Assembly (NCBI GenBank): GCA_023267275.1
Contig: JAHFNO010000008.1
Span: forward strand, 1 to 56,254
From: Candidatus Nomurabacteria bacterium
GTDB taxonomy: Bacteria > Patescibacteriota > Minisyncoccia > Phycocordibacterales > UBA9973
Direction of reading: 5' to 3'
DNA length: 56,254 bases
Positions 16,673 through 24,477 of this stretch are shown here, in pieces. The translations under genes and the position numbers were made by a program. Position 1 is the stretch's first letter; each line of letters begins with the position of its first letter. A model generated the notes under the pieces. It made no database searches. It worked only from the letters and a program-made list of their open reading frames with translations, and was not told the origin of the DNA.

Positions 16673-17668
16673 CTAGTTCTTCCTATCCATCACTTTTTTA
16701 ATTGCAGCAATAATATCCTTTACTCCCATTCCATAATGCTCAACGAGTTCGAGCGGTGTTCCAGACTGACCGTATTCGTCTTGTACACCCAGAAATTCTA
16801 TCGGCACTGGAAATTGTTTTGCCAAACATTCAGCCACTGCGCTTCCCATTCCTCCTGCCACTTGGTGTTCTTCTACTGTGACAATTGCTTTTGTTTCTTT
16901 TGCGAGTGCAACGATTGCCGGTACATCGAGTGGTTTGATTGTGGCGAGATTCATGACCTTCACGCGAATTCCCTCTTTCTCAAGTTTCTTTGCAGCACGC
17001 ATTGCATTGTGCACAAGCGATCCACACGCAATCACTCCAACATGAGCGAGTCCGTCAGGAGAAAAAAATACTTGTGCTTTGCCAATTTCAAATGGAGTAT
17101 CTTCTGTGGTAATCACTGGAGTTTTTTCGCGAGCGAGTCGAATATATGCAGGCTGTCCGAGTTTTGCGAGTGCCATCGTTGCTTTCTTTGCCTCAATAGA
17201 ATCACATGGAGCAATCACATTCATACGAGGAAGCACGCGCATGAGCGCGATATCTTCAATGGCTTGATGTGTGCCACCATCTGGTCCAACAGAGACACCT
17301 GCATGACTGCCCACGATAATCACAGGTACGTTGTTGTATGTGATGGTCGTGCGAATTTGTTCCCAATTTCTTCCTGGAGAAAACATGGCGTATGAAGAAA
17401 CGAATGGGATTTTCCCCATCGCCGCCATTCCCGATGCCGTGGTTACCAAATTTTGTTCTGCCACACCCACTTGTACAAATCGTTTTGGAAAACGATCAGC
17501 AAAGAGATTCATTTTTGTAGACTCGGTGAGGTCGGCACAGAGGCCAACAACTTTTTCATTGTCGATTCCCGCTTGCAAAAGTCCCTCGCCAAAACCCTGA
17601 CGAATCGGCACTTGCTCGACATCGTCATTCCAAATCTTGGGGTTAAGTTTTTGTAATGGATTTAACAT
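16673..17668 (-). CDS. Transketolase, C-terminal (pyrimidine-binding) subunit
   Basis: 331 residues. It covers the pyrimidine domain (GFGEGLLQAG, LCADLTESTKM, FVQVGVAEQNLVTTASGMA) with the conserved Glu that activates thiamine diphosphate, and the C-terminal domain (PLDVPAIVALAKETKAIVTVEEHQVAGGMG). It forms the second half of a two-gene transketolase whose N-terminal half is at 18118-18981. The enzyme moves two-carbon units between sugar phosphates. Split transketolase is common in archaea and CPR bacteria. The gene is separated from its partner by a four-helix-bundle gene. Confidence 0.93.
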   Translation of the reverse strand: MLNPLQKLNPKIWNDDVEQVPIRQGFGEGLLQAGIDNEKVVGLCADLTESTKMNLFADRFPKRFVQVGVAEQNLVTTASGMAAMGKIPFVSSYAMFSPGRNWEQIRTTITYNNVPVIIVGSHAGVSVGPDGGTHQAIEDIALMRVLPRMNVIAPCDSIEAKKATMALAKLGQPAYIRLAREKTPVITTEDTPFEIGKAQVFFSPDGLAHVGVIACGSLVHNAMRAAKKLEKEGIRVKVMNLATIKPLDVPAIVALAKETKAIVTVEEHQVAGGMGSAVAECLAKQFPVPIEFLGVQDEYGQSGTPLELVEHYGMGVKDIIAAIKKVMDRKN

Positions 17669-17711
17669 TTAATTTGTATTTCTATTATAGCGCATTATTT
17701 AATGAAGGCAT

Positions 17712-18100
17712 TAGGCGTTAGGCTCTAGGCTCTAGCTTTTTCAGTCAATTTATTTAATATTTTCATTACCTCAACAAGATTTGTATCAATTTTAGAATAA
17801 TCAAATTTCTTTGCTCTAAATATTTCCTTGGAAATTATAATTTGTGTTTCTAATTCTGCTGCCGAAGCAAACGCTATTGATAAAAATCTTTTAAATTCAA
17901 TATCTCCTCCTCTCATTTTACCTTCCGCAATATTTGAAGGAATAGAAACAGCAGCACGGCGCATTTGTGATGTTAATCCAAATATTTCTTCTTTTGGAAA
18001 TTTATCGGTTAAATCATAAACAGCAACAACTACTTTTATCGCCTTTTGCCAAACTATAAGGTCTTTATATGTTGTATTCATTGCTAGAGCCTAACGCCTA
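17712..18100. repeat. 17-bp inverted repeats flanking the four-helix-bundle gene
   Basis: taggcgttaggctctag at 17712-17728 and its exact complement at 18084-18100. A related ctagagcct copy lies near 16650-16677. The pair encloses the gene between the two transketolase halves. Confidence 0.7.
17725..18081 (-). CDS. Four-helix-bundle protein (23S rRNA intervening-sequence protein family)
   Basis: 118 residues with the family landmarks: LIVWQKAIKVVVAVYDLTDKFPKEEIFGLTSQMRRAAVSIPSNIAEG, then FKRFLSIAFASAAELETQ. This family was first seen in rRNA intervening sequences and is now found widely as single genes in CPR genomes; its role is unknown. The DGR accessory protein Avd is a distant structural relative, but no reverse transcriptase lies here. 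Flanking inverted repeats and its position between two subunit genes suggest insertion. Confidence 0.92.
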   Translation of the reverse strand: MNTTYKDLIVWQKAIKVVVAVYDLTDKFPKEEIFGLTSQMRRAAVSIPSNIAEGKMRGGDIEFKRFLSIAFASAAELETQIIISKEIFRAKKFDYSKIDTNLVEVMKILNKLTEKARA

Positions 18101-18117
18101 GTGCCTAAAGCCTGGGA

Positions 18118-18981
18118 TTATTGGTGTTCGCTTTTAATCTTACCTCCGAGTGTTCGCAATTCTGCGAGAGCTTTTTTGCCCTGTTCAGCGTTTGGTGGAA
18201 CGCCATGCCAATGATAATCACCTTCCATAAAGTCTACGCCTTTACCAGGAATCGTGCGGGCAAGAATGACGGTGGGTTTTTCAAAAACAGTTTTTGCTTC
18301 TTCAAATGCAGAATCGATTGCGTTGAAATCATTGCCGTCAATCTCTATCACATGCCAATTGAAGCTTCGCCATTTTTCTGCAAGTGGTGCGAGTGGCATA
18401 ACATTTTCAACATATCCTTCGATTTGAATATTGTTGTAATCCACTGCTACTGTGAGATTGTGCAACTTGTACTTTGCTGCAAGCATCACTCCCTCCCAAG
18501 TATTTCCTTCTTCGAGTTCACCGTCGGAAAGAAATGCATATATTCGGCGTGTTGCAGTGTCACCAAAATCCATTTTGTCGGAAATAGCCATACCCACTGC
18601 TTGCGAAAGACCTGCACCGAGCGGACCAGATGATGTCTCCACGTATGGAAGCCATTCGCGATGTGGATGACCTTGGAGTCTACTGCCAAATTTGCGCAGC
18701 GTCTTGAGTTCGGCGATAGGAAAATAGCCCGCATGTGCGAGCGTGGAATAATACACAGGACAAATATGTCCATTGGAAAGTACAAAGCGATCACGTTCTA
18801 CCCAGTCGGGACGTTGTGGATCATGACGAAGCGCATGAAAATAGAGATACGTAAACATATCTGCCATACCAAGTGGTCCAGCAGAGTGTCCGCTTTTTGC
18901 TTCGAGCAACGCTTCAATAATCGACATGCGAATATTGTTTGCCGTTGTTTGCAGTTCTAAAATTTTTTCATCTGATAGCAT
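18118..18981 (-). CDS. Transketolase, N-terminal (thiamine-diphosphate-binding) subunit
   Basis: 287 residues. The thiamine-diphosphate motif is present as SDGELEEGNTWEGVMLAAKYKLHNLTVAVDYNN, with the initial GDGE written SDGE. SGHSAGPLGMADM and NGHICPVYYSTLAHAGY are standard substrate-site segments. It pairs with the product of 16673-17668 to make an active site at their interface. The genes run in the same direction, N-half first, with the four-helix gene between. Confidence 0.93.
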   Translation of the reverse strand: MLSDEKILELQTTANNIRMSIIEALLEAKSGHSAGPLGMADMFTYLYFHALRHDPQRPDWVERDRFVLSNGHICPVYYSTLAHAGYFPIAELKTLRKFGSRLQGHPHREWLPYVETSSGPLGAGLSQAVGMAISDKMDFGDTATRRIYAFLSDGELEEGNTWEGVMLAAKYKLHNLTVAVDYNNIQIEGYVENVMPLAPLAEKWRSFNWHVIEIDGNDFNAIDSAFEEAKTVFEKPTVILARTIPGKGVDFMEGDYHWHGVPPNAEQGKKALAELRTLGGKIKSEHQ

Positions 18982-18989
18982 GATTCTTA

Positions 18990-19066
18990 CTGTGTCATTC
19001 CGGACTTAATCCGGAATCCATTCTTAGTTCTCGTGGATACCGGATCGTAGTCCAGTATGACAATAC
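18990..19066. repeat. Hairpin repeat (tgtcattccgg family)
   Basis: gtgtcattccggacttaatccggaat with an inner hairpin attccgg/ccggaat, and a distal arm ggatcgtagtccagtatgac. Intergenic between rpe and the transketolase N-half. Confidence 0.55.
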
Positions 19067-19071
19067 TAGTA

Positions 19072-19788
19072 TTATTTTAACACAGATTTGAATCGAGCAA
19101 TTGTCTCTGGAATGTTTTCTGCGGAAAAAATTGCTGAGCCGACAACAAGACGCGTTGCTCCTGCAGTAATAAGAGCCTGAGCATTTTCGAGATTGACTGC
19201 ACCATCGACAGCAATCGGAATATTTGGATAGCGAGCACGCAAGATTTCAATATTTTTTATCACTCGATCGTCAAATGGTTGTCCTTGTACGCCAATCTTT
19301 GCGATCCCCATACACTGTACTGAAGTTACAAGACCTTCATCAAGTAATTCAAAAATAATCTCTGGATTTGTATCAGGATTGATTGCAATGACTGGTTCCA
19401 CAATAGTAGGCATGAGCTTGCAACACTCCTCTATCTCAGTGTAATAGTCGATAAACGCTTCTACCTGAAATACAACGCGCGCTGGACCGATAGCCATCAA
19501 GTCTGGGATGAGACGCTTGGCATCTGCCACCATGAGATGCAATTCAAAATCGAATTGTTCCCAATGAGGCATTTCCATTTCGTCAGCAATCATTGCCTTC
19601 AAACCATTTTCAATATTGAGTGATTTTCCTACAACAACGGAAGAAAGAAATGGCCAAGTAACAGTCGGCACAAAAGTACCGTCACAAATATCAATCTGTA
19701 CGGTTTTTGCCGAACCAACAATCTGGTCGAGTCGGTTTGCAACACTATCAAAATCTGCTTCTAAAATTGCGGGAATTATTTCTGCCAT
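19072..19788 (-). CDS. rpe: Ribulose-phosphate 3-epimerase, divergent
   Basis: 238 residues with a TIM-barrel layout. IPAILEADFDSVANRL, QIDICDGTFVPTVTWP, ELHLMVADAKR, and the C-terminal phosphate loop VDGAVNLENAQALITAGATRLVVGSAIF match the family in order. The metal-binding His and Asp positions are partly changed (QIDICDG where HxDxMDG is usual). It interconverts ribulose- and xylulose-5-phosphate. It belongs to the same leftward cluster as transketolase and rpiB. Confidence 0.85.
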   Translation of the reverse strand: MAEIIPAILEADFDSVANRLDQIVGSAKTVQIDICDGTFVPTVTWPFLSSVVVGKSLNIENGLKAMIADEMEMPHWEQFDFELHLMVADAKRLIPDLMAIGPARVVFQVEAFIDYYTEIEECCKLMPTIVEPVIAINPDTNPEIIFELLDEGLVTSVQCMGIAKIGVQGQPFDDRVIKNIEILRARYPNIPIAVDGAVNLENAQALITAGATRLVVGSAIFSAENIPETIARFKSVLK

Positions 19789-19801
19789 TGTATTGTATTT
19801 C

Positions 19802-19922
19802 TTCCCCTCCTTACCGAGGAGGGGTGGCTGTACTCAGACGAGGTGGTGATTTTTTTGTATTAAATTTAATCACCACCCCTCGCGCGAGTGCGCGTCGTTC
19901 CCCTCCTCGACAAGGAGGGGAA
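19802..19922. repeat. GC-rich hairpin repeats between rpiB and rpe
   Basis: Two cccctcctt..aggagggg hairpins flank a third inverted repeat, gaggtggtgatt/aatcaccacccctc. Same family as 13234-13352. Confidence 0.6.
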
Positions 19923-19929
19923 AATTATA

Positions 19930-20370
19930 CTAATTATCTAATTTTTTAATTCTTCGAATGTGTCGTTCTTCTCCAGAAAATGGAGTTTCGATAAAAATCT
20001 TTACTGCCTGTATTGCTTCATCATCGTTTATAAAACCTGTGGCGAGAGAAAGAATATTGGCATTGTTGTGTTCACGAGCGAGTTTTGGTATTTCAAGATT
20101 TCCGCCATGATACACAGCGGCGCGCACGCCTTTTGTACGATTTGCACACATTGCCTCCCCTTCACCTGTCTTTCCCATGATAATTCCAAAGCTACCTTCT
20201 TCGCCTGCGACTCCTTCTGCAACAAGAGAAATAAAATCTGGATAGTCGTCGTCTTCCATGTAAGTAAAAGCTCCTTCATCTTTTATCGCCACACCCAAAT
20301 CAACCAAATATGCTTTGATTTTTTCTTTGAGTTCGTATCCGGCATGATCTGTTCCTAGATATATTTTCAT
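19930..20370 (-). CDS. rpiB: Ribose-5-phosphate isomerase B
   Basis: 146 residues starting MKIYLGTDHAGYELKEKI, the RpiB/LacA opening with the substrate Asp and His. The central loop reads IIMGKTGEGEAMCANRTKGVRAA: the usual catalytic Cys of CGTGIG is absent and a Glu follows, as in the mycobacterial subclass where Glu is the base. REHNNANILSLATGFI follows as normal. It interconverts ribose- and ribulose-5-phosphate. Confidence 0.93.
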   Translation of the reverse strand: MKIYLGTDHAGYELKEKIKAYLVDLGVAIKDEGAFTYMEDDDYPDFISLVAEGVAGEEGSFGIIMGKTGEGEAMCANRTKGVRAAVYHGGNLEIPKLAREHNNANILSLATGFINDDEAIQAVKIFIETPFSGEERHIRRIKKLDN

Positions 20371-20372
20371 AA

Positions 20373-20672
20373 TTATTTTTCTCCTTTTACAACAAATCCT
20401 TTTTCAAATCCGCCTTTGTCTGCTAATTTTTGCATTCTTGTTTCAAACAAATTAGTGAATTCGGGAAATTTTTTTAGTGATTCAATTACTTCAACAATAT
20501 CGGCAAGTTCTTCTACATTTTTTGCTTCAAGAAATTCTTTTACTTCTTCTTCAAGTTTTTTAATCAATTCATTTTTATATTCTTCTCCTTCCACAATTCT
20601 TTTCTCGTGAGGAATACCCTACGATTCAAGAATGTCAGGAATTTTATCTCGTACTAGTTTGTTGTATTCCAT
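20373..20672 (-). pseudogene. MazG-like/phosphoribosyl-ATP pyrophosphohydrolase family gene with in-frame TAG
   Basis: From ATG 20672 the frame reads MEYNKLVRDKIPDILES, a TAG stop at 20619-20621, then GIPHEKRIVEGEEYKNELIKKLEEEVKEF and the rest of a MazG-like helical protein to 20373. The opening NKLVRDKIP is characteristic of this family, so the region before the stop belongs to the gene. Only codon 18 blocks it. It may be a true pseudogene, a read-through case, or an internal start at GTG 20594 may give a short protein. It abuts rpiB (2 bp gap). Confidence 0.75.
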
Positions 20673-20841
20673 ATAAACATCATAACACGAGAACAAGGAG
20701 CATAAAAACAAAATACGGATAGAGATAGTTTTAGATGGTCAACTATAACGTAATATATTGACTTTTTGAATACTAATACGGTATACTACTACTCGTAAAT
20801 GGCTTCGGCCCTCCCCGCAAGGGGTCAAAATAAGAGACGCT

Positions 20842-21231
20842 TTATTTCAGAAATGAGCTAAGGCGTTTTTTGATTTCTTCAAAATCGTTCTCAGGAACCA
20901 TACCGATTTTATAACTCAATCTCTTGCTGTCGATAAGCCTCAATTGTGAAAGAATGGCAGAAGTAGACTCGCCTTCTCTGTATTCGAATTGAAAATAATA
21001 TTTTCCTTTCTTGTCTTTCTTTGTGGTCGGCACAACCCAGCACACCTCATTGTTAAATTTTTTTACAACGATTATGGGGCGCAAAAATTCTTCACCTTTT
21101 CCATCTTGTTCAAAACCAAGATTCAAGCCGATTGAAGAAAACCACATCTCACGCTCATGAAAAAATGGTCGATTCTTGTTTTCCTGCAAATTACTTTTTT
21201 GGCTATGCCATTCACCAAAATTTTTAATCAT
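20842..21231 (-). CDS. PemK/MazF-family toxin-like protein
   Basis: 129 residues. HEREMWFSSIGLNLGFEQDGKGEEFLRPIIVVKKFN and CWVVPTTKKDKKGKYYFQFEY match the MazF/PemK beta-barrel with the usual 'RPvvVvs..n.v.vvPlT' pattern, though with a longer N-terminus. The family members are mRNA-cutting toxins. No antitoxin-like gene is directly adjacent, so this may be an orphan with another use. Confidence 0.75.
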   Translation of the reverse strand: MIKNFGEWHSQKSNLQENKNRPFFHEREMWFSSIGLNLGFEQDGKGEEFLRPIIVVKKFNNEVCWVVPTTKKDKKGKYYFQFEYREGESTSAILSQLRLIDSKRLSYKIGMVPENDFEEIKKRLSSFLK

Positions 21232-21239
21232 GTTTTTAC

Positions 21240-21362
21240 TTATTTAATCGTCTTTCCTGTCTTAACTACATGTTCAACAAGCGTATAGGTATACCCCAGT
21301 TCATGGTCATACCACGTCAGTGAAATCCCTTTTTCGACCGATGTTGCTTGTGTTGTTATCAT
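21240..21362 (-). pseudogene. C-terminal fragment of glyceraldehyde-3-phosphate dehydrogenase
   Basis: A 40-codon frame, MITTQATSVEKGISLTWYD then HELGYTYTLVEHVV, matches the last strand and helix of GAPDH, whose hallmark is sWYDNEwGYs followed by a short helix. The rest of gap is missing; it should lie to the right, where the prophage begins. A 3'-end fragment next to an integrase is what is left when a phage integrates into the end of a gene and brings its own copy of that end. Confidence 0.65.
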
Positions 21363-21412
21363 CGGTCTATTTTACCATATTAGAATTTCTTTTGAAATTT
21401 CCTGTCTAAGCT

Positions 21413-21454
21413 CGCCTGCTGATTCCCCGAATTCCTTCAGAATCTCAGCAGGCG
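21413..21454. repeat. 10-bp-arm inverted repeat near probable prophage end
   Basis: cgcctgctga (21413-21422) and tcagcaggcg (21445-21454), perfect arms, 22-bp spacer. It lies between the GAPDH fragment and the integrase-side genes. Could be a terminator core or integrase arm site. Confidence 0.5.
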
Positions 21455-21529
21455 GGCGAAGTCTGTTTTCTTCTTTCAAGGATCGCTATTTTGTATTTTA
21501 CTCCAACTCCTAACAGGAAGCAAGCAAGT

Positions 21530-21781
21530 TTACCGCTTCTTGGGAGTGGATATCATATGGGGGTATTTTGTCTTGACAACTCGTGAAGATTGGGCTTTTT
21601 TGTCGCCTTGTTTAGCCTTTTCTCGCATGTAGATTTCATGCAAAGTAGACCGTGCAAGCGGCTTCCCTGTTTTCTTGTTTTTGTAGCGTGCCGATAGATT
21701 TGCAAATGAATGCTTTATCGGATCAAGGTCATGCAGTCGTACAATCTCATCATTTCGTTTTAGGTTGGGCTTGTTTGCCAT
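21530..21781 (-). CDS. Small basic HTH-like protein downstream of integrase
   Basis: 83 residues, very basic. The middle (LHDLDPIKHSFANLSARYKNKKTGKPLARSTLHEIYMREK) reads as helix-turn-helix with a basic recognition helix; the tail is Lys/Arg-rich. It follows the integrase by 29 bp in the same direction, so an excision or integration-control role is possible. No family is recognised. Confidence 0.55.
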   Translation of the reverse strand: MANKPNLKRNDEIVRLHDLDPIKHSFANLSARYKNKKTGKPLARSTLHEIYMREKAKQGDKKAQSSRVVKTKYPHMISTPKKR

Positions 21782-21810
21782 TACCCTATAATACTACGAA
21801 AATAGTTTGA

Positions 21811-22947
21811 TTAAAACTTTGACCACTTGCCTCCACCCGGTGTGTTTACGATCGTGTTGTGCTTCGGGCGATTAATAAATTGATCATTCGAGGGTATATT
21901 TCCTTTCTGCATAAATTCAATGAAGGAATCAAATATCTCTTTGGCGTTATCCAAGTTGTCGAGACTCATGATCCCTTTCAAGTTTTTATTGAGTCTGGCT
22001 TTGTCTTGTTTCGGATTACCCACGGTGTTTTGGAAAAGATTCCATCGCTCTTTCAAATCGGTTCCCCACATCATTGTGTAAAACTGTGAGCTCTCAAGGT
22101 TTGAGTGGCCGAGAATGTTTGTAACATCTGCACTTGCCCCGCCTTCCTTGATGATCTTTCGTCCTCCGTAGTGACGAGCTGAGTGTGCATTGAAAATTGA
22201 GGGCAGTCTGGCACGGTTCGATATCATTCTAAAAACTTCGCACACAGACCGATTCGTCATGCGCTTACCGCTAACATCGTATATGCCACACTTTCTGATT
22301 GAAATAAATACTGCGTTGGGATCGTCGAATGTCATGAGTTTTTGTATCTCACTTTTCTTCTTCAGCCACGCTTTGAGATACTTGCCAGTTTTTGCCGTCC
22401 AGAATATCTCTCGGACCGGACGCTTACCTCTCGATTTCTCGGTTCGTATAAGTGCACAGCCAGATAGGTCTTTATTAAATTGGAGCTCGTCTTCGTCTAC
22501 TGATATTATTTCTCCAGTTCGTGCCCATGAATCCCACACCATATGTACCAAGGCTAGATTTCTGATGTTGTTCGGATTGTTATCGCGCGGAATCGCGCTC
22601 ACTAGTTTTTTGAAGTCTTCATCATTTGCCACGCGCGGGATATTAAATTCTTTCTTTTGAAGCGGAATGAGTGATTCGTTGATGCAGTTGTGTCCTCTTA
22701 AGTTATAAAACTCGAAGAATTTTCGCAAGGCAAGTGCGACAATGTTTATGCCATTGCGCTTCCACCCGAGCCGTTCCATTTCTTTCATGTAGTGCAGTAT
22801 GTGGTGGATTTGAATCTGTTCGATATCTTGATCTCCCATGACAAGGCAAAAAATCCGCAGTGCGGAGTCATATCGAACGACCGTTTGGCCGGTTACTTTG
22901 AACCCTCTCCAATTTTTGAATTCTTCTATTGCTTGGCTTAATTTCAT
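21811..22947 (-). CDS. Phage integrase, tyrosine recombinase
   Basis: 378 residues. N-terminal SAM-like DNA-binding domain (about 1-100: IEEFKNWRGFKVTGQTVVRY and HILHYMKEMERLGW), then the catalytic domain with Arg in WDSWARTGEIISVDEDEL, Lys region LIRTEKSRGKRP, HSARHYGGRKII (His-x-x-Arg), LGHSNLESSQ and the Tyr nucleophile in QFYTMMWG. All catalytic residues are in place. It extends about 80 residues past the Tyr, longer than usual. It should insert and excise the prophage. Confidence 0.92.
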   Translation of the reverse strand: MKLSQAIEEFKNWRGFKVTGQTVVRYDSALRIFCLVMGDQDIEQIQIHHILHYMKEMERLGWKRNGINIVALALRKFFEFYNLRGHNCINESLIPLQKKEFNIPRVANDEDFKKLVSAIPRDNNPNNIRNLALVHMVWDSWARTGEIISVDEDELQFNKDLSGCALIRTEKSRGKRPVREIFWTAKTGKYLKAWLKKKSEIQKLMTFDDPNAVFISIRKCGIYDVSGKRMTNRSVCEVFRMISNRARLPSIFNAHSARHYGGRKIIKEGGASADVTNILGHSNLESSQFYTMMWGTDLKERWNLFQNTVGNPKQDKARLNKNLKGIMSLDNLDNAKEIFDSFIEFMQKGNIPSNDQFINRPKHNTIVNTPGGGKWSKF

Positions 22948-22957
22948 ACATGGGCAA

Positions 22958-23197
22958 TCAAAAAGTCCACCTGATGCTAGTCAAAGTGGACTTTTTGTGA
23001 CGCATGCCTATTAATGAAATTAACTGGCTGTCGTCGCTCCCAAGCTTGGGATACATACTCTCGCGAGTATGCACTATCATCTTATTCAATCCCGAGGGAT
23101 ATAGCAAGACGCATGCTTGGCTAAAGTCCATTGCTAGCTTCTGACCGAGTATCGGCCTGATCCCTTTCGGGACAATGGATTCATATTTGATTGTCAC
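22958..23197 (-). CDS. Possible small protein upstream of integrase
   Basis: A 79-residue ORF from GTG 23197. The composition looks protein-like (GIRPILGQKLAMDFSQACVLL, SMYPKLGSDDSQLISLIG), but its last codons lie inside the hairpin and the predicted promoter would start transcription at about its first codon. No family recognised. It may be a leader peptide or chance. Confidence 0.3.
   Translation of the reverse strand: MTIKYESIVPKGIRPILGQKLAMDFSQACVLLYPSGLNKMIVHTRESMYPKLGSDDSQLISLIGMRHKKSTLTSIRWTF
22960..22996. terminator. Hairpin between integrase and upstream ORF
   Basis: Arms aaaaagtccac/gtggacttttt (22960-22970, 22986-22996), A5 and T5 at the ends, 15-nt loop. It sits 13 bp before the integrase ATG, so it could attenuate integrase expression or end the transcript from 23190. 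Confidence 0.7.
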
Positions 23198-23229
23198 TAC
23201 ATCCTAGTGTAGTGGCAATCTATTGTCAA
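23190..23229 (-). promoter_or_regulatory. Integrase-side promoter overlapped by an operator-like palindrome
   Basis: Minus-strand TTGACA (23224-23229), 17-bp spacer and TAGGAT (23201-23206). An inverted repeat with 13-bp arms (gattgtcactaca/tgtagtggcaatc, one wobble, 6-bp centre, 23189-23220) covers the -10 box, as an operator would. Confidence 0.65.
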
Positions 23230-23306
23230 GAAGGACAATCTATGTTCTAGCTGTAAAATCAATAAAATATCAAAAAAGTCAATTAAAATAAGGGTATTTT
23301 TAACCT

Positions 23307-23341
23307 ATAAAAAAGTCGCACCGCCTTGTGAGCGATGCGAC
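23307..23341 (-). terminator. Terminator of the PRTase-like gene
   Basis: Minus-strand stem AGTCGCATCGC/GCGGTGCGACT (one G-T pair) with a 7-nt loop followed by T6, 28 bp past the stop of the 23369 gene. Confidence 0.75.
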
Positions 23342-23368
23342 TGTATTTCTAAAACCAAAAAAACTCTT

Positions 23369-24385
23369 TCATACAAGCTTGTTTCTCATTTTCTGAAGAA
23401 AACCTACAACCTCAGCATCCAAAGCTGGCAAAGTCTGATGATCCCCCATTAAAACGGGCAAGGAGACCCTCGGGCAAGCCTTGAGGAGATCCGCAATCGT
23501 GATCTTGCGACCAGTCAACTCGTCTACCCGACCAAAGATTTCGATGCTTGTATCCAAACAAAAGCGAGACAAGTCTCGAGCACCTTCGGTCGGCATCGTT
23601 GCCCACTTTTCCATTTTGCCGAACGGCAGAATGTAGGGATAGGCACAGCTTATACCGCTCACTGTCTGCACAGGCATGTATCCTGACGGCAATTGCTCGC
23701 CGAGTACGCGCCCGCAGTTCGGTATGAACGGAATCAAATCGTGATCAGGAATCCAGTCTACTAAGTTTTCGAGCGGATCGACAATCACAAGCTCTCCGTG
23801 GAATACTTCTTTGAGAACTGCGAGTGCACGGGTGCAACAGAAACCTATAACGACAGCTGTGACCTTGAGACCGAGATCGCTCAGTCTGTTCAGCACAAAG
23901 TGCATCGTACCGCCAGTAAATGCTCCGTCTTCGATTAATACAACGGATCGACCTGCAATCTTGTCGGCCAGTTCGTTGAATTGCTCATCTAACGGCTTGA
24001 AGCCCGGGCGAGCTCCGTGTCCTATCATTTCTCCTTCCGTATTGAACAGTCGGTTAATGTTGAGGACTAAGCCTTCGCTCTTTGGATTCGAGTCTGCGAT
24101 TTCTTGGCAAGTGCTGAGCACAACTTGGTTGGTCATGTCTTGAATGCGAGTCTCTACTTCTTTCCAGATTTTGAGTCTCACTTTAGTCATGCCGATCGTG
24201 TGTATGTTCACGTTCGGAAGAGCGTTTTGCATCTTCTCGAACAGGAGCCGATGAAAGCTCCCGAACAAGTGATCGTGTGGGTGCGGAACTTCTAAAGCGC
24301 CAGACCGGAATGCTTGAAGACGGCTGTCGACATCGTAGGTAACCACATAGGTACCACGATGTGTAGCCACATGTGCTGATTTCAT
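23369..24385 (-). CDS. Phosphoribosyltransferase-like protein, unknown substrate
   Basis: 338 residues. RSVVLIEDGAFTGGTMHFVLNRL (about 156-178) fits the PRPP-binding loop of type I phosphoribosyltransferases (hydrophobic run, D/E-D, small, T-G-G-T). A hood-like N-terminus and a C-terminal 120 residues without clear match complete it. A very strong ribosome site AAGGAGGT lies 5 nt before the ATG at 24385. It has its own terminator. Base composition is a little higher in GC than its neighbours. Function in nucleotide salvage is only a guess. Confidence 0.6.
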   Translation of the reverse strand: MKSAHVATHRGTYVVTYDVDSRLQAFRSGALEVPHPHDHLFGSFHRLLFEKMQNALPNVNIHTIGMTKVRLKIWKEVETRIQDMTNQVVLSTCQEIADSNPKSEGLVLNINRLFNTEGEMIGHGARPGFKPLDEQFNELADKIAGRSVVLIEDGAFTGGTMHFVLNRLSDLGLKVTAVVIGFCCTRALAVLKEVFHGELVIVDPLENLVDWIPDHDLIPFIPNCGRVLGEQLPSGYMPVQTVSGISCAYPYILPFGKMEKWATMPTEGARDLSRFCLDTSIEIFGRVDELTGRKITIADLLKACPRVSLPVLMGDHQTLPALDAEVVGFLQKMRNKLV

Positions 24386-24415
24386 GGTACCTCCTTTTTT
24401 AGTTGTTATGAAAAT

Positions 24416-24447
24416 AAAAAGAACACGGGACCTTCCCGCTCTTTTCT
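24416..24447 (-). terminator. Terminator of the TrpR-like gene
   Basis: Imperfect stem aaaagaacacggga/tcccgctctttt; T5 follows on the minus strand. Positioned 30 bp past the 24478 gene. Confidence 0.55.
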
Positions 24448-24477
24448 AGTGTATCGTTTTATAGAAAATAAGGCGAA

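Noticed and set aside
17725-18081. Four-helix-bundle gene as a DGR accessory
   Set aside because: It belongs to the same broad fold but has the S23/IVP-type motifs, and no RT or repeat pair is nearby.
20758-20787. Promoter-like TTGACT-18-TATACT on the + strand
   Set aside because: No gene or clear RNA follows before the convergent toxin gene; left out of the features as unsupported.
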